64,000 nucleotides of DNA from Pelomonas aquatica. GTDB lineage: Bacteria; Pseudomonadota; Gammaproteobacteria; Burkholderiales; Burkholderiaceae_C. Below the pieces are notes generated by a model that was given only the letters and a program-made list of their open reading frames with translations, did not search any database and was not told the DNA's origin. Positions within the stretch are counted from its first letter, which is position 1, and each line of letters opens with the position of its first letter. The stretch is taken from assembly GCF_026712205.1 (NCBI RefSeq), contig NZ_JAPPUW010000006.1, positions 186,001-250,000 of the forward strand, written 5' to 3'. The position numbers and the translations under genes were made by a program. Of the stretch, positions 24,967 to 33,254 are shown piece after piece.

Positions 24967-25971
24967 CTACGCCCCTCCGGCTTCCTTGGCATGCATCGCT
25001 ATCGCTATGGCTTCACGGACGATCTGTTCCATGGGGATGGCAAGAATCGCCTGATCCGCCTTGCGCGCGCCGCTGGCGGCCATCTGTTCGCTGAGTGTCG
25101 CCTTCGCCCGGCCGAAGTGGCGGGCGACTGACGATGCGGAACACAGGCCCAACTTCAGAGCGAGCCCACCAACCAAGGCCCTACCGCGCGCGCCCTCCGG
25201 ACCACCGTTGGACAACACCCCGTGGCCGCCCTGCAGCCCGAGCTTGACCTCCACCCAGCGCACCAAGATTCTGAGCGCGCCGTCGATGCTTTTTTCCTTG
25301 CTGGCAGCGACCAGAGCCGCTGCAGGTCCTTGCACATACCTGGTCATCATGCCGTCAGGCCCGAGCGTGCCCCTCGCGGGCACCAGATCCTTGGCCAACT
25401 CCCACTGCAGCACATCAAGCGCCGTCGGCGGCTCCGCCATCACGCGTCGGATCAGGGCCCGGTCTTGCGGGACCTTGCTTCCGAGCATTTCAAAGAGTGG
25501 CCCGCTCCGAAATCCACCCGGCAGGTTCAATCCGAGAAGAATCCTCAACGCGCTGAACGCATAGTTCGTCGGCCCGTCGCGGAGCCCGGTCGACACAGGC
25601 CTCCACGCCAGCATACGAAAGTCCCGGCAAAGGGATTCGAGGTCGCCAATCGCTTCCGAGCGGAAAGGCGCGACGAACACCGGCCCCAGCAGACCGTCTG
25701 CCTGACGAACCCACTTGCCGATCACGTTGGCCACGCCGGCAGCGAGCGATGACGGCGGATCACCGGGACGCATCCTGGAGATCACATGGATCTCTCTTGG
25801 CAGAACCAGGTAGAACAGCAGCGCGCGGCCCTCCCCGCTGTTCGCCGAGATGAGGCGACCCACGATTCGATCGGCCAGCGAAGGCCATCGCAGCAGGTCC
25901 CGGCCCAACGTCAGCTGCCAACTGACATGCCAGACCCGACCCCGCTCGCCGTTGAAGATGGACTGATCCAT
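24967..25971 (-). CDS. degenerate HUH (RAYT/IS200-like) transposase homologue
   Basis: This 334-residue protein's N-terminal 150 residues follow the Y1-transposase plan: WHVSWQLTL, DRIVGRLI, FYLVLPREIHVISRM, GPVFVAPFRSEAIGD and NYAFSALRILLGL align with the usual RAYT blocks. In the normally conserved P-N-H-V-H motif this protein has P-R-E-I-H, so the first catalytic histidine is a glutamate and nicking activity is unlikely. The C-terminus (SASSVARHFGRAKATLSEQM) resembles the DnaA-like helix-turn-helix seen in RAYTs. It is divergent from the lasso operon (306 bp between starts), so a regulatory or DNA-binding role is plausible. I know of no function for such proteins in lasso clusters. Confidence 0.6.
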   Translation of the reverse strand: MDQSIFNGERGRVWHVSWQLTLGRDLLRWPSLADRIVGRLISANSGEGRALLFYLVLPREIHVISRMRPGDPPSSLAAGVANVIGKWVRQADGLLGPVFVAPFRSEAIGDLESLCRDFRMLAWRPVSTGLRDGPTNYAFSALRILLGLNLPGGFRSGPLFEMLGSKVPQDRALIRRVMAEPPTALDVLQWELAKDLVPARGTLGPDGMMTRYVQGPAAALVAASKEKSIDGALRILVRWVEVKLGLQGGHGVLSNGGPEGARGRALVGGLALKLGLCSASSVARHFGRAKATLSEQMAASGARKADQAILAIPMEQIVREAIAIAMHAKEAGGA

Positions 25972-26277
25972 GACTCAATGACGGGTGGGGTCTGGAAATT
26001 TCCCCCCCTAGTTTTGCGTCGCTGTGATTTCGCTCGGCCAGCCAAAAGAGCTAATTGCCATTCCGAACAGACAGCACCTGCTTCCGAACGTGAAGCGCGC
26101 GCGCTGCTCAACCGGATCGTCAGCACTGGCGCGGCGCTCGCTCGATGGCAGCCCACCGAACGCAAGACAGGCGCCCCAAAAAGTGCTTTGAGCAGGAAAT
26201 CGACGTCTCTATCTTTGGCTCGCCCGAGGTGCAAACCAACGGCATTCGTGTTCTCAACTCAACTGAAGGAGATCGTC
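25972..26277. promoter_or_regulatory. divergent promoter region, lasso operon and HUH-like gene
   Basis: These 306 bp separate the two divergent starts. The stretch near 26005-26060 is locally AT-richer and is a reasonable promoter location. I could not assign a FecI-type or sigma-70 promoter by eye. AAGGAG stands about 9 bases before the precursor ATG. Confidence 0.4.
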
Positions 26278-26400
26278 ATGAACGAAGAACTGCAACTGGA
26301 GATCGTCGACCTGGGCGACGCGAAGGAAGAGACCAAGGGCGACATCAAGGGCCCCCGCCTGGAAGACGAGGGGTCGGCCTTCTACCGCCAGACTGTCTGA
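26278..26400 (+). CDS. lasso-peptide precursor
   Basis: This 40-residue precursor's leader (residues 1-20, MNEELQLEIVDLGDAKEETK) has the DLGDAK...TK ending typical of proteobacterial lasso leaders, with the conserved Thr at the penultimate position (T19). Cleavage after K20 would release the core GDIKGPRLEDEGSAFYRQTV. Gly1 and Glu9 of the core can form a 9-residue macrolactam; F15 and Y16 are bulky residues suited to act as plugs after a loop of D10-A14. A strong AAGGAG site precedes the ATG. The modification genes B, C and D follow on the same strand. The core does not match any lasso peptide I remember, so it is described as unassigned. Confidence 0.88.
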   Translation: MNEELQLEIVDLGDAKEETKGDIKGPRLEDEGSAFYRQTV

Positions 26401-26456
26401 CCCCAGACGCATGAGCGGAGCGTGCGCCTAGCCGGCGGCACGCCGAGAGGATCACC

Positions 26457-27185
26457 ATGGCCCGGACAGCAGCGCCCCAACCGCCATATCGCCTTGCCGA
26501 TCACGTACGCGCGTGCCATGTCGACGGCCAGGTGATCCTCCTTGATCTTCATCACGACCGGTACATCGGCGTCGCAGGACCGCAGGCCTCGGCCGCGGCA
26601 CATTGGGTCGCCGACTGGCCGACAGCCGGCCTGCAACCCTGCGAAGCCCCAGCCAGCTCAGCCGTTGAGTCATGGGTGAGCAAGCTGCACGAGGCTGGCC
26701 TGCTGGTGAAGACGCCCCCCACGCTGCGGCAACCCGATCCGCTGGAAGACGCACTGGAGACCCTTGCCACGTCGGACCTCCAGCAATCGCGAGGCGTTCA
26801 ATGGCGGCGGATGGCGGCCATCTGCTGCGCCACCTTCGTCGCTTCGCGCTGGTTGAAGCGACGCAGCCTGGCCGGAATCGCTGAAGCACTGCGCGGCTTG
26901 CGGCATGGCCGCGAGTCGATGGGCGACGAGCCAACGGAGGCCCTCAGGTGCGCGAGCAGCTGGTACCTGAGGATGCGCCCATTTGCGATCAGCTCCCAGG
27001 ACCAATGCCTGCATGATTCGCTGACGCTGCTGCATTTCCTCGCGACGGAACGCATCTATCCACGCTGGGTGATTGGCGTTCGCACCCGCCCCTTTGCTGC
27101 GCACTCTTGGGTGCAGGCCCAGCACCTGGTGCTCAACGATCTCCACGAGAACGTACGGGCGTACACCCCAATCCTCGTGGTCTGA
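26457..27185 (+). CDS. lasso-peptide B protein (RRE-leader peptidase fusion)
   Basis: This 242-residue B protein combines an N-terminal PqqD-like leader-recognition domain (about residues 10-85; VILLDLHHDRYIGVAGPQ) with a C-terminal transglutaminase-like cysteine protease. The catalytic triad is visible as C184 in SSQDQCLHDS, H216 in PFAAHSWVQ and D228 in LNDLHENV. It binds the leader and cuts after K20 to free the core amine for ring closure. The fused form is usual in Proteobacteria. The ATG at 26457 has GAGAGG upstream and is 56 bp from the precursor stop; the stop is 6 bp before gene C. Confidence 0.92.
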   Translation: MARTAAPQPPYRLADHVRACHVDGQVILLDLHHDRYIGVAGPQASAAAHWVADWPTAGLQPCEAPASSAVESWVSKLHEAGLLVKTPPTLRQPDPLEDALETLATSDLQQSRGVQWRRMAAICCATFVASRWLKRRSLAGIAEALRGLRHGRESMGDEPTEALRCASSWYLRMRPFAISSQDQCLHDSLTLLHFLATERIYPRWVIGVRTRPFAAHSWVQAQHLVLNDLHENVRAYTPILVV

Positions 27186-27191
27186 ATCACC

Positions 27192-29015
27192 ATGTTCAGC
27201 TACATCTGTCTCAGCTGGCACTCGGGCAACGACGCGCAGGTCGCGGCAGCTCGCCGGTTTCAGGACCGTCTGAACGCACAGCCGGCGTGGAGCTCGGTGT
27301 TCGCGACATCCGGTCAACGGGTCTACGCGGCCGGCATGCGACCCGGGACCCATGGCATCTGCGCCCTGCCCTCCGGCCAGGGTGTCGTACTCGGGCGCCT
27401 CTTTCGCAGATCCGCCGGCTCGGACGCGGACACTTGCGATGTCAAGCTCACCGATGGGGAGGGTCAGGCGATCACGGAATCGGATGGCGTGGCGCTCATC
27501 CAGCGGTTCTGGGGACGCTGGGTTGCAGTGCTGCCGTCCTGGACCGGGATGTGCCGTGTGCTCCGGGATCCTACGGGCGCCCTCCCCTGCTATCGAATGG
27601 AGGCCGAGGGGGTATCGATCGCCTTTGCCTGGCTGGAGGACGTGCTTGAGCTGCTCCGGCTGCCGTCGCCCGCGGTGAGCTGGGATGGCGTCGCCGCGAT
27701 GCTGGCGATGCGACAGCTCACCGCGCATGAAACAGCACTGCAGGGCGTCAGTCAGGTCCTGCCGGGTGAACTGACGACGCTCACCCCTGGAACGAGGCAA
27801 TCGCAAGCGCTGTGGAGTGCGGCAGATGTCGCGCGCCGCCCTGCCGATCTAGAGCCCGATGAAGCGGCCGCGCGACTGCGCGACACCACGCTGAATTGCG
27901 TGCGCGCGTGGGCGTCTTGCTACGACAAGATCGTGCTGAGACTGTCAGGGGGCTTCGACTCGGCCGTCGTACTCGGAGCGCTTCATAGGCCAAGGCCGGC
28001 CACGGGCGTTGTCTGCCTGAACTATTTCTCGGACGGCGCGGACGGCGATGAACGCAGCTACGCCCGCCTGGCAGCATCGCGCGCCGACTGCCTTCTCATC
28101 GAGCGCCAGCGCAACGGCAACTTTTGCCTGGAGGAGGTTCTGCATCCCGCGCGCACCCCGATCCCGAGCAGCTATCTCGGTCGAATGGGATCGGATCCCA
28201 TGGATCTGCAGGAGGCCCAGGCCCATGGCGCATCCGCTCTGTTCACCGGCGCCGGTGGCGACCAACTCTTTCAGGAAGTGCGCAACACCTGGTCTGCAGC
28301 GGACTACCTGCAGCTACGTGGCCTGGACCGCGGATTCCCGGCGGCGACCCTCGACGCAGCCCGGCTGGGGCGAGTGTCCTTCTGGCGAGCCCTGCACCTG
28401 GCGTTCCGGGATCGGTTCGCACGGCACGATCCGATCGACGGCACAGGCCAGTTCGCCGCGCTGGTGACGCGGGACACGTGCGATGCCGCAATGCGCATGG
28501 CCAGTCGCTTCGTGAATCCCGACTTGATTGGCGCAGGTGACCTGCCCATCGGCAAGCTCAACCACCTGCGGGCGTTGATCTGTCCCTTCGACCATCAGAA
28601 TCCGTACACCCCGCGAAGGCCCCTCGACAGCGTCACGCCGTTGATGTCGCAGCCGCTGCTGGAGTTCTGCCTGTCGCTGCCGACCTACCTGCTCACACGC
28701 GGCGGGCAAGGCCGCGCGCTGGCCCGCAAAGCCTTTGCGGATCAGGTGCCGGCGGAAATCGCCATGCGACGCTCCAAGGGCAGCACGGACGATCACGCGA
28801 CGACGGTCCTGCTGCGAAACCTGCCCTTGGTGAAAGAGATTCTGCTCGATGGGCAGTTGGTACGTCGCGGCCTGGTGGACAAGCAGCGCATGGAGTCGGC
28901 GCTGGCGGGCCGCACATCGACGCACGACGCCTACATCGGCGAGATCCACGCCTGCGTGGCCATGGAAGCCTGGCTCGGTAGCGTCCAGCGCAGCTCTCAA
29001 AGCACGGATCGCTGA
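27192..29015 (+). CDS. lasso-peptide C protein (asparagine-synthetase-like lasso cyclase)
   Basis: This 607-residue homologue of asparagine synthetase B activates the side-chain carboxylate of the acceptor residue (predicted core Glu9) as an acyl-AMP and closes the macrolactam with the freed Gly1 amine. The N-terminal glutaminase-like domain starts MFSYICLSWHSG and lacks the Cys2 nucleophile, as is normal for lasso cyclases. The ATP-pyrophosphatase P-loop is SGGFDSAV near residues 251-258, followed by GAGGDQLFQE. It lies 6 bp after gene B, and its stop abuts gene D. Confidence 0.93.
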   Translation: MFSYICLSWHSGNDAQVAAARRFQDRLNAQPAWSSVFATSGQRVYAAGMRPGTHGICALPSGQGVVLGRLFRRSAGSDADTCDVKLTDGEGQAITESDGVALIQRFWGRWVAVLPSWTGMCRVLRDPTGALPCYRMEAEGVSIAFAWLEDVLELLRLPSPAVSWDGVAAMLAMRQLTAHETALQGVSQVLPGELTTLTPGTRQSQALWSAADVARRPADLEPDEAAARLRDTTLNCVRAWASCYDKIVLRLSGGFDSAVVLGALHRPRPATGVVCLNYFSDGADGDERSYARLAASRADCLLIERQRNGNFCLEEVLHPARTPIPSSYLGRMGSDPMDLQEAQAHGASALFTGAGGDQLFQEVRNTWSAADYLQLRGLDRGFPAATLDAARLGRVSFWRALHLAFRDRFARHDPIDGTGQFAALVTRDTCDAAMRMASRFVNPDLIGAGDLPIGKLNHLRALICPFDHQNPYTPRRPLDSVTPLMSQPLLEFCLSLPTYLLTRGGQGRALARKAFADQVPAEIAMRRSKGSTDDHATTVLLRNLPLVKEILLDGQLVRRGLVDKQRMESALAGRTSTHDAYIGEIHACVAMEAWLGSVQRSSQSTDR

Positions 29016-30815
29016 GTGGGCAGTTCGACCATGCCTCGACTGCACGGCATCGCGGCCATCCTGCGCCTCATCCAGGAGCTGACGGACAGCAGGCTGCGGC
29101 TGTACATGCTTGCCGCCACAGCGATGGTCATCATCGGCGGCGTCCTCTCGGCGATCACGCCTCTCGCACTGAAGCATTTGGTCGATGCCGTCGCAGCGTC
29201 GGCTCAAAAGAGCACCTCGGCGAGCACCAGCGTGCTCGCTGAAGGGGCGCTCTATATGGCTGCGCTGTGCGGGACGCGCCTGGTTGCTGACTGCCGGCCG
29301 CTGCTGGTCAACACGGTCGACCAGCGACTGATCGCAGCACTGCGCCGCCGATTCTTCGGCCACCTGTTGCACCTGCCACTCGCCACCCTGCTGCAACGCC
29401 GTAGCGGTGAGGTGCTGCACAGCCTGGATCTGGCGTCTGCCGGAACACAGTTGATCGTTGGCCACGTATGCAACAGCGTCGTCCCCGTACTCGCCGAACT
29501 TGGTGTGATGGTGTGGGTGCTTGGCCAGCTTCAACAACCCGCTTTGGTGGCCTTGTTCGCAATCACGGCCGTGGCGTACCTGGCACTGTTCACGCTCGGG
29601 GCGGTTCGGCTGAACCGGCACGCTGAGACAGTCACCGCAGCGAGCCTGTCCGTTCATGGCCAACTGGCAGATGGCCTGAACAGCGTCGAGACGCTGCGCT
29701 GCTTCAACGCAGTTGCGCAAGCACAGCGGACGATGGAGACCGTTTCCTCGGCCCTGCTCCGCCGCTGGCACGGCTATTTCCTGACGACAACGCGCACATC
29801 CATTGCTGCGACAGCGGTGTTTGCCGCTTCGCTGGCGGGTTGTTTTGCGATCACGTCAGATGGCGTGGCTCGCGGCACGCTGAGCGTGGGGGGCTTCGTG
29901 CTGAGCAGCGTCTACCTGCTGCAGATGGTGAGGCCACTGGAAGCCCTGGGCGCAGCGGCCAGGGACCTGTCCCGTTCACTCGGGTTCATGCAACCGTTGC
30001 TGGACCTGCTTCGCGAGCCTGTCGACGAGCAGCTCCCGCCCCCGGCTCACGTCAAGGAGGCAAGAGCCTGCACGGCTCGGGCACCCTCGATCCGATTTGA
30101 GCGCCTGACCTTCGGCTACGACCGGTCACAGCCGGTGATCCACGCCTTGGATCTGGACATCGCGGCCGGCACGACCACCGCAATCGTCGGCCCCAGTGGC
30201 TCGGGGAAGTCATCCCTGATCCGGTTGTTGTTGAGGCTGTACTCGCCGCAGCACGGACGCATCCTGATAGACGGCCGCCCGATCGCCACCCAGTCCATCG
30301 ACGAACTTCGGTCCCGGATCGGCCTGGTGCCGCAGGACACGACCTTGCTCCATGCGTCGATCGCGACCAACATCGCGCTCGGGCTGCCGGATGCCACGAC
30401 CGCCCAAATCGAGCAGGCAGCTCGCGGCGCCCAACTCCACGACCTCATCGCGTCCATGCCCGACCGGTACGAGACGCTGATCGGCGAACGCGGCCTGAAG
30501 CTGTCCGGTGGCGAACGTCAGCGCCTGGCAATCGCCAGGGCACTGATCAGACAACCAAAGATTCTGCTATTGGACGAGCCCACGTCGATGCTGGACAGCA
30601 GCACGGAAGCCGAGGTCTTGGACACATTGCGCGAGGCCAGCCCGGAATGCACAACGATCCTCGTCGCGCACCGGCTGGCGAGCGTGGCGCACGCCGACGA
30701 GATCATCGTGCTGGACCAGGGGCGCATCCGAGAGCGCGGCCGTCATCGCGAGCTGCTGGCCCGCGACGGCATGTACTGCCGACTGTGGCGACAGCAGAAC
30801 CACGGCGCATCCTGA
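29016..30815 (+). CDS. lasso-peptide D protein (ABC exporter)
   Basis: This homodimeric-type ABC exporter of about 600 residues has six predicted membrane helices in its N-terminal 310 residues. Its ATPase has Walker A GPSGSGKSS, Q-loop GLVPQDTTLLHA, signature LSGGERQRLAIARAL, Walker B ILLLDEPTSMLD and H-loop VAHRLAS. It exports the mature peptide and confers self-immunity in related clusters. Two starts are possible: a GTG at 29016 directly after gene C's stop, or the ATG at 29031 (MPRLHGIAAIL). I give the longer form, but the ATG is quite likely. It converges on the isopeptidase gene with 8 bp between stops. Confidence 0.92.
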   Translation: MGSSTMPRLHGIAAILRLIQELTDSRLRLYMLAATAMVIIGGVLSAITPLALKHLVDAVAASAQKSTSASTSVLAEGALYMAALCGTRLVADCRPLLVNTVDQRLIAALRRRFFGHLLHLPLATLLQRRSGEVLHSLDLASAGTQLIVGHVCNSVVPVLAELGVMVWVLGQLQQPALVALFAITAVAYLALFTLGAVRLNRHAETVTAASLSVHGQLADGLNSVETLRCFNAVAQAQRTMETVSSALLRRWHGYFLTTTRTSIAATAVFAASLAGCFAITSDGVARGTLSVGGFVLSSVYLLQMVRPLEALGAAARDLSRSLGFMQPLLDLLREPVDEQLPPPAHVKEARACTARAPSIRFERLTFGYDRSQPVIHALDLDIAAGTTTAIVGPSGSGKSSLIRLLLRLYSPQHGRILIDGRPIATQSIDELRSRIGLVPQDTTLLHASIATNIALGLPDATTAQIEQAARGAQLHDLIASMPDRYETLIGERGLKLSGGERQRLAIARALIRQPKILLLDEPTSMLDSSTEAEVLDTLREASPECTTILVAHRLASVAHADEIIVLDQGRIRERGRHRELLARDGMYCRLWRQQNHGAS

Positions 30816-30823
30816 AGCGCCGC

Positions 30824-33142
30824 TCAGCCCAGGGTCTTCAGCGTGCAACGTGGGCGGGAGTCGTCAGCGCGCTTCAACTCCGCCATCTGCTGCCACGCGT
30901 CGTACTGCGCCTTGAGAGAAGCTGGCGTTTCCGAGCTCAGCAACAGCGCTGAGCGGCGCTCATCCTTCAACCAGAACTTGAACCAGTCGACATTGCCCTG
31001 CAAGGACACCATGCGTTCGCTCGGCGTCGCGAGGACATGCGTCCCACCGGGAAATACCACCATCTCCACCGGCTTGTACTGTCGCCGCAGCAGCGCGTAG
31101 ATGTCCCAGTTGTTCTTGACCAGCCTGCCGTAGGTCTCGATGCGCAATGCGGTCTTGACGCACGTCGTGTTCAGCGACGGATCGGCACCGACCCAGTTCG
31201 CCTGATTGGCGCTATTCAGCAGTCCGTGATTCAGGTTTTCCTTGTGGGCCCACGTCGAGTCAGAGCGTCCGTAGGTCAGGGTGTACGAGAACAAGGTGTT
31301 GGCATCGCCATCCGCTATGGTGGCGGCACGAACCGGGAGATCGGAGAAGGTAACGAGGTTCAGCACCTTCTCACCCGTGGTGCTCCAGCCCATGATGCCG
31401 ACCCGTGCGGGATCGACCTTGCCCGCCTTGACCAGCGTATCGACCGCGCCTCGCACACCTTCGTTGAACAATCGCAGCTGATCGGCAGCATCCCTGCCCA
31501 CATGGCCCACAGGGCTCATAGACATCACGAGCGTCAACACGCCCTCGCGGATGAAGGCACGTCCGGGGAACGCGCTCTTGCCGCCACGGACCGAGGAGTT
31601 CGGGCCGTCGAGAAAGAAGTTCTCCGGGTAGTAGCCGTAGCTCTGGATGACGAGAGGGAGCCGCTTGCCCGGGACAGCATCGTTCGGAGCCAATAGCCCG
31701 CCACGCCAGGACCGACCTTTGGCGTCCTGCCAGGTGTAGTTGGTCACCGTGCCCCAAGACTTGGGATCGAACTGCGGGTTGAGCGTCGTCAGGCGGACGG
31801 CCTGGTTCTGCGGCCCGACAGCGAAGACGTCGGGAGGCTCGTTCAAACCTTCCTTGACGTCCATACGCCAGGGGGACTTCGACGCCAGTTCGACCGGCGC
31901 CACTTCGACCCAGGCGTCGGTCTCGGTGCGCCTGAATTGGCGCCGCTTGCCCCCATCGTCAATCTCCACCAGCCCTTCGACGCCCACCGCACTTTGAAGG
32001 CGGCCATTGAGCCGAGCGATGAGCTTCCAGGCACCCGTTGCTGGCCAGTACTCGATGACATGGGCCGCCGCCGAGCTCTTGTATTCGTCGGCCGGCAGAT
32101 ACGTGCCGGCCAGCACCAATGACTTGCCCGAGCGTTGCCAGACGCGATCAAGCCGGAACTGCCCTCCCGCCATCTCGGAGTCGTCGGGCGCATCGACGAT
32201 GGTCTGTTCATGCCCGTCATCCAGGCGCCAGACGGTCATCCGCCGGGCGGTGAATGACGTCGTGCCACTGAAGTAGCCGAGCGGGTCCCGATACACCGCC
32301 GGTCCGCTCGCTTTAACCCGCTCCGCCAGGCCCGGATACTGGCGGCTCCAAGCCAGCGTCCGCTCGCGCTCGTACTTCGGAAGTGCGGCCCACTGACCGT
32401 CCGGTGAGATGCTGACGACAGGAATGGCCGAGTTGCCCTCGAAGAAGGCCTCACCCAGCGGTCGCGGGCGCTGGCCAGCCCCCACGTCCTGCACATAGAA
32501 GCGGTACTTGCGGGACTGCGATCCCAGGTACTGCTGTCCGAACATGACGCTCCAGAAGGACTGGTTGCCGACGACGATGCTGTGCGCACCTTCCTTCATC
32601 GGCGGATTGGCCACCTGTGCGGCGTAGACCAGCCGCTTCGAATCGCGCGACACGGCAAACGACACCACCGGCGTCGCTGAGCTGGTCAGCTGCACGACGG
32701 CGCGCGTCGGCAGATCCAGCTGGTAGACCTGGAAGATGTCGTCCTTGATCTTGGCGCGGAATACCAAGGTGCGGTCGTCTGACCACTCGACTTGTGCCAG
32801 GGCGGGATCGGCGGCATTGTTGTCCATCCCGGCGTCGAAGGCGTACACGACTTCCGGCTTTGCCGGTCGGCGCTCGGCCAGGCGCTGGGCCGTCAGGTCG
32901 AGCACCACGATCTCGTAGTGGTTGACGTCCGCAGCCACATTGGCCCTGCGAGTGACGATGAAGGCACGCGTGCCGTCGGGTGATGTCTGCCGCCGCATGC
33001 CCTCGGCGTCGTGTGCATGCGGCAGGACGACGTTCGTGAACTCGACGATGTCGCGCACGGATGGCCCGTCGGCTGCATGGATCGCGGGAGAGAGCAACGC
33101 CATGGCCAGGGCCGACAGGGTTGCGATGACGAAGAAACGCAT
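30824..33142 (-). CDS. lasso-peptide isopeptidase (Atxe2 family)
   Basis: This 772-residue exported serine peptidase of the prolyl-oligopeptidase class has a signal peptide (MRFFVIATLSALAMALLSPAIHA), a beta-propeller-like middle and a C-terminal alpha/beta-hydrolase domain. The nucleophile is in GIMGWSTTGEKVL (near residue 586) and the catalytic His in FPGGTHVLATP (near 700). Atxe2-type enzymes hydrolyse the isopeptide bond of the cognate lasso peptide, linearising it. The gene lies immediately beyond the lasso D gene on the opposite strand and 112 bp after the TonB-receptor gene on its own strand, consistent with import followed by breakdown. Confidence 0.9.
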   Translation of the reverse strand: MRFFVIATLSALAMALLSPAIHAADGPSVRDIVEFTNVVLPHAHDAEGMRRQTSPDGTRAFIVTRRANVAADVNHYEIVVLDLTAQRLAERRPAKPEVVYAFDAGMDNNAADPALAQVEWSDDRTLVFRAKIKDDIFQVYQLDLPTRAVVQLTSSATPVVSFAVSRDSKRLVYAAQVANPPMKEGAHSIVVGNQSFWSVMFGQQYLGSQSRKYRFYVQDVGAGQRPRPLGEAFFEGNSAIPVVSISPDGQWAALPKYERERTLAWSRQYPGLAERVKASGPAVYRDPLGYFSGTTSFTARRMTVWRLDDGHEQTIVDAPDDSEMAGGQFRLDRVWQRSGKSLVLAGTYLPADEYKSSAAAHVIEYWPATGAWKLIARLNGRLQSAVGVEGLVEIDDGGKRRQFRRTETDAWVEVAPVELASKSPWRMDVKEGLNEPPDVFAVGPQNQAVRLTTLNPQFDPKSWGTVTNYTWQDAKGRSWRGGLLAPNDAVPGKRLPLVIQSYGYYPENFFLDGPNSSVRGGKSAFPGRAFIREGVLTLVMSMSPVGHVGRDAADQLRLFNEGVRGAVDTLVKAGKVDPARVGIMGWSTTGEKVLNLVTFSDLPVRAATIADGDANTLFSYTLTYGRSDSTWAHKENLNHGLLNSANQANWVGADPSLNTTCVKTALRIETYGRLVKNNWDIYALLRRQYKPVEMVVFPGGTHVLATPSERMVSLQGNVDWFKFWLKDERRSALLLSSETPASLKAQYDAWQQMAELKRADDSRPRCTLKTLG

Positions 33143-33254
33143 ATGGATGCTTCAAGAAAAAAGCGCGGCCCGCCGCCCCGCTGTGAGGCAGGGGCCGCCA
33201 AGGGAGGGATCTCGTATCAGGGAAGCGCGGCGATGCCGCGCCGACGTCGGCGGA

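Noticed and set aside
28314-29771. 485-residue minus-strand ORF across the lasso C and D genes
   Set aside because: Spans two well-defined plus-strand genes and has Gln/Arg/His-rich shadow composition.
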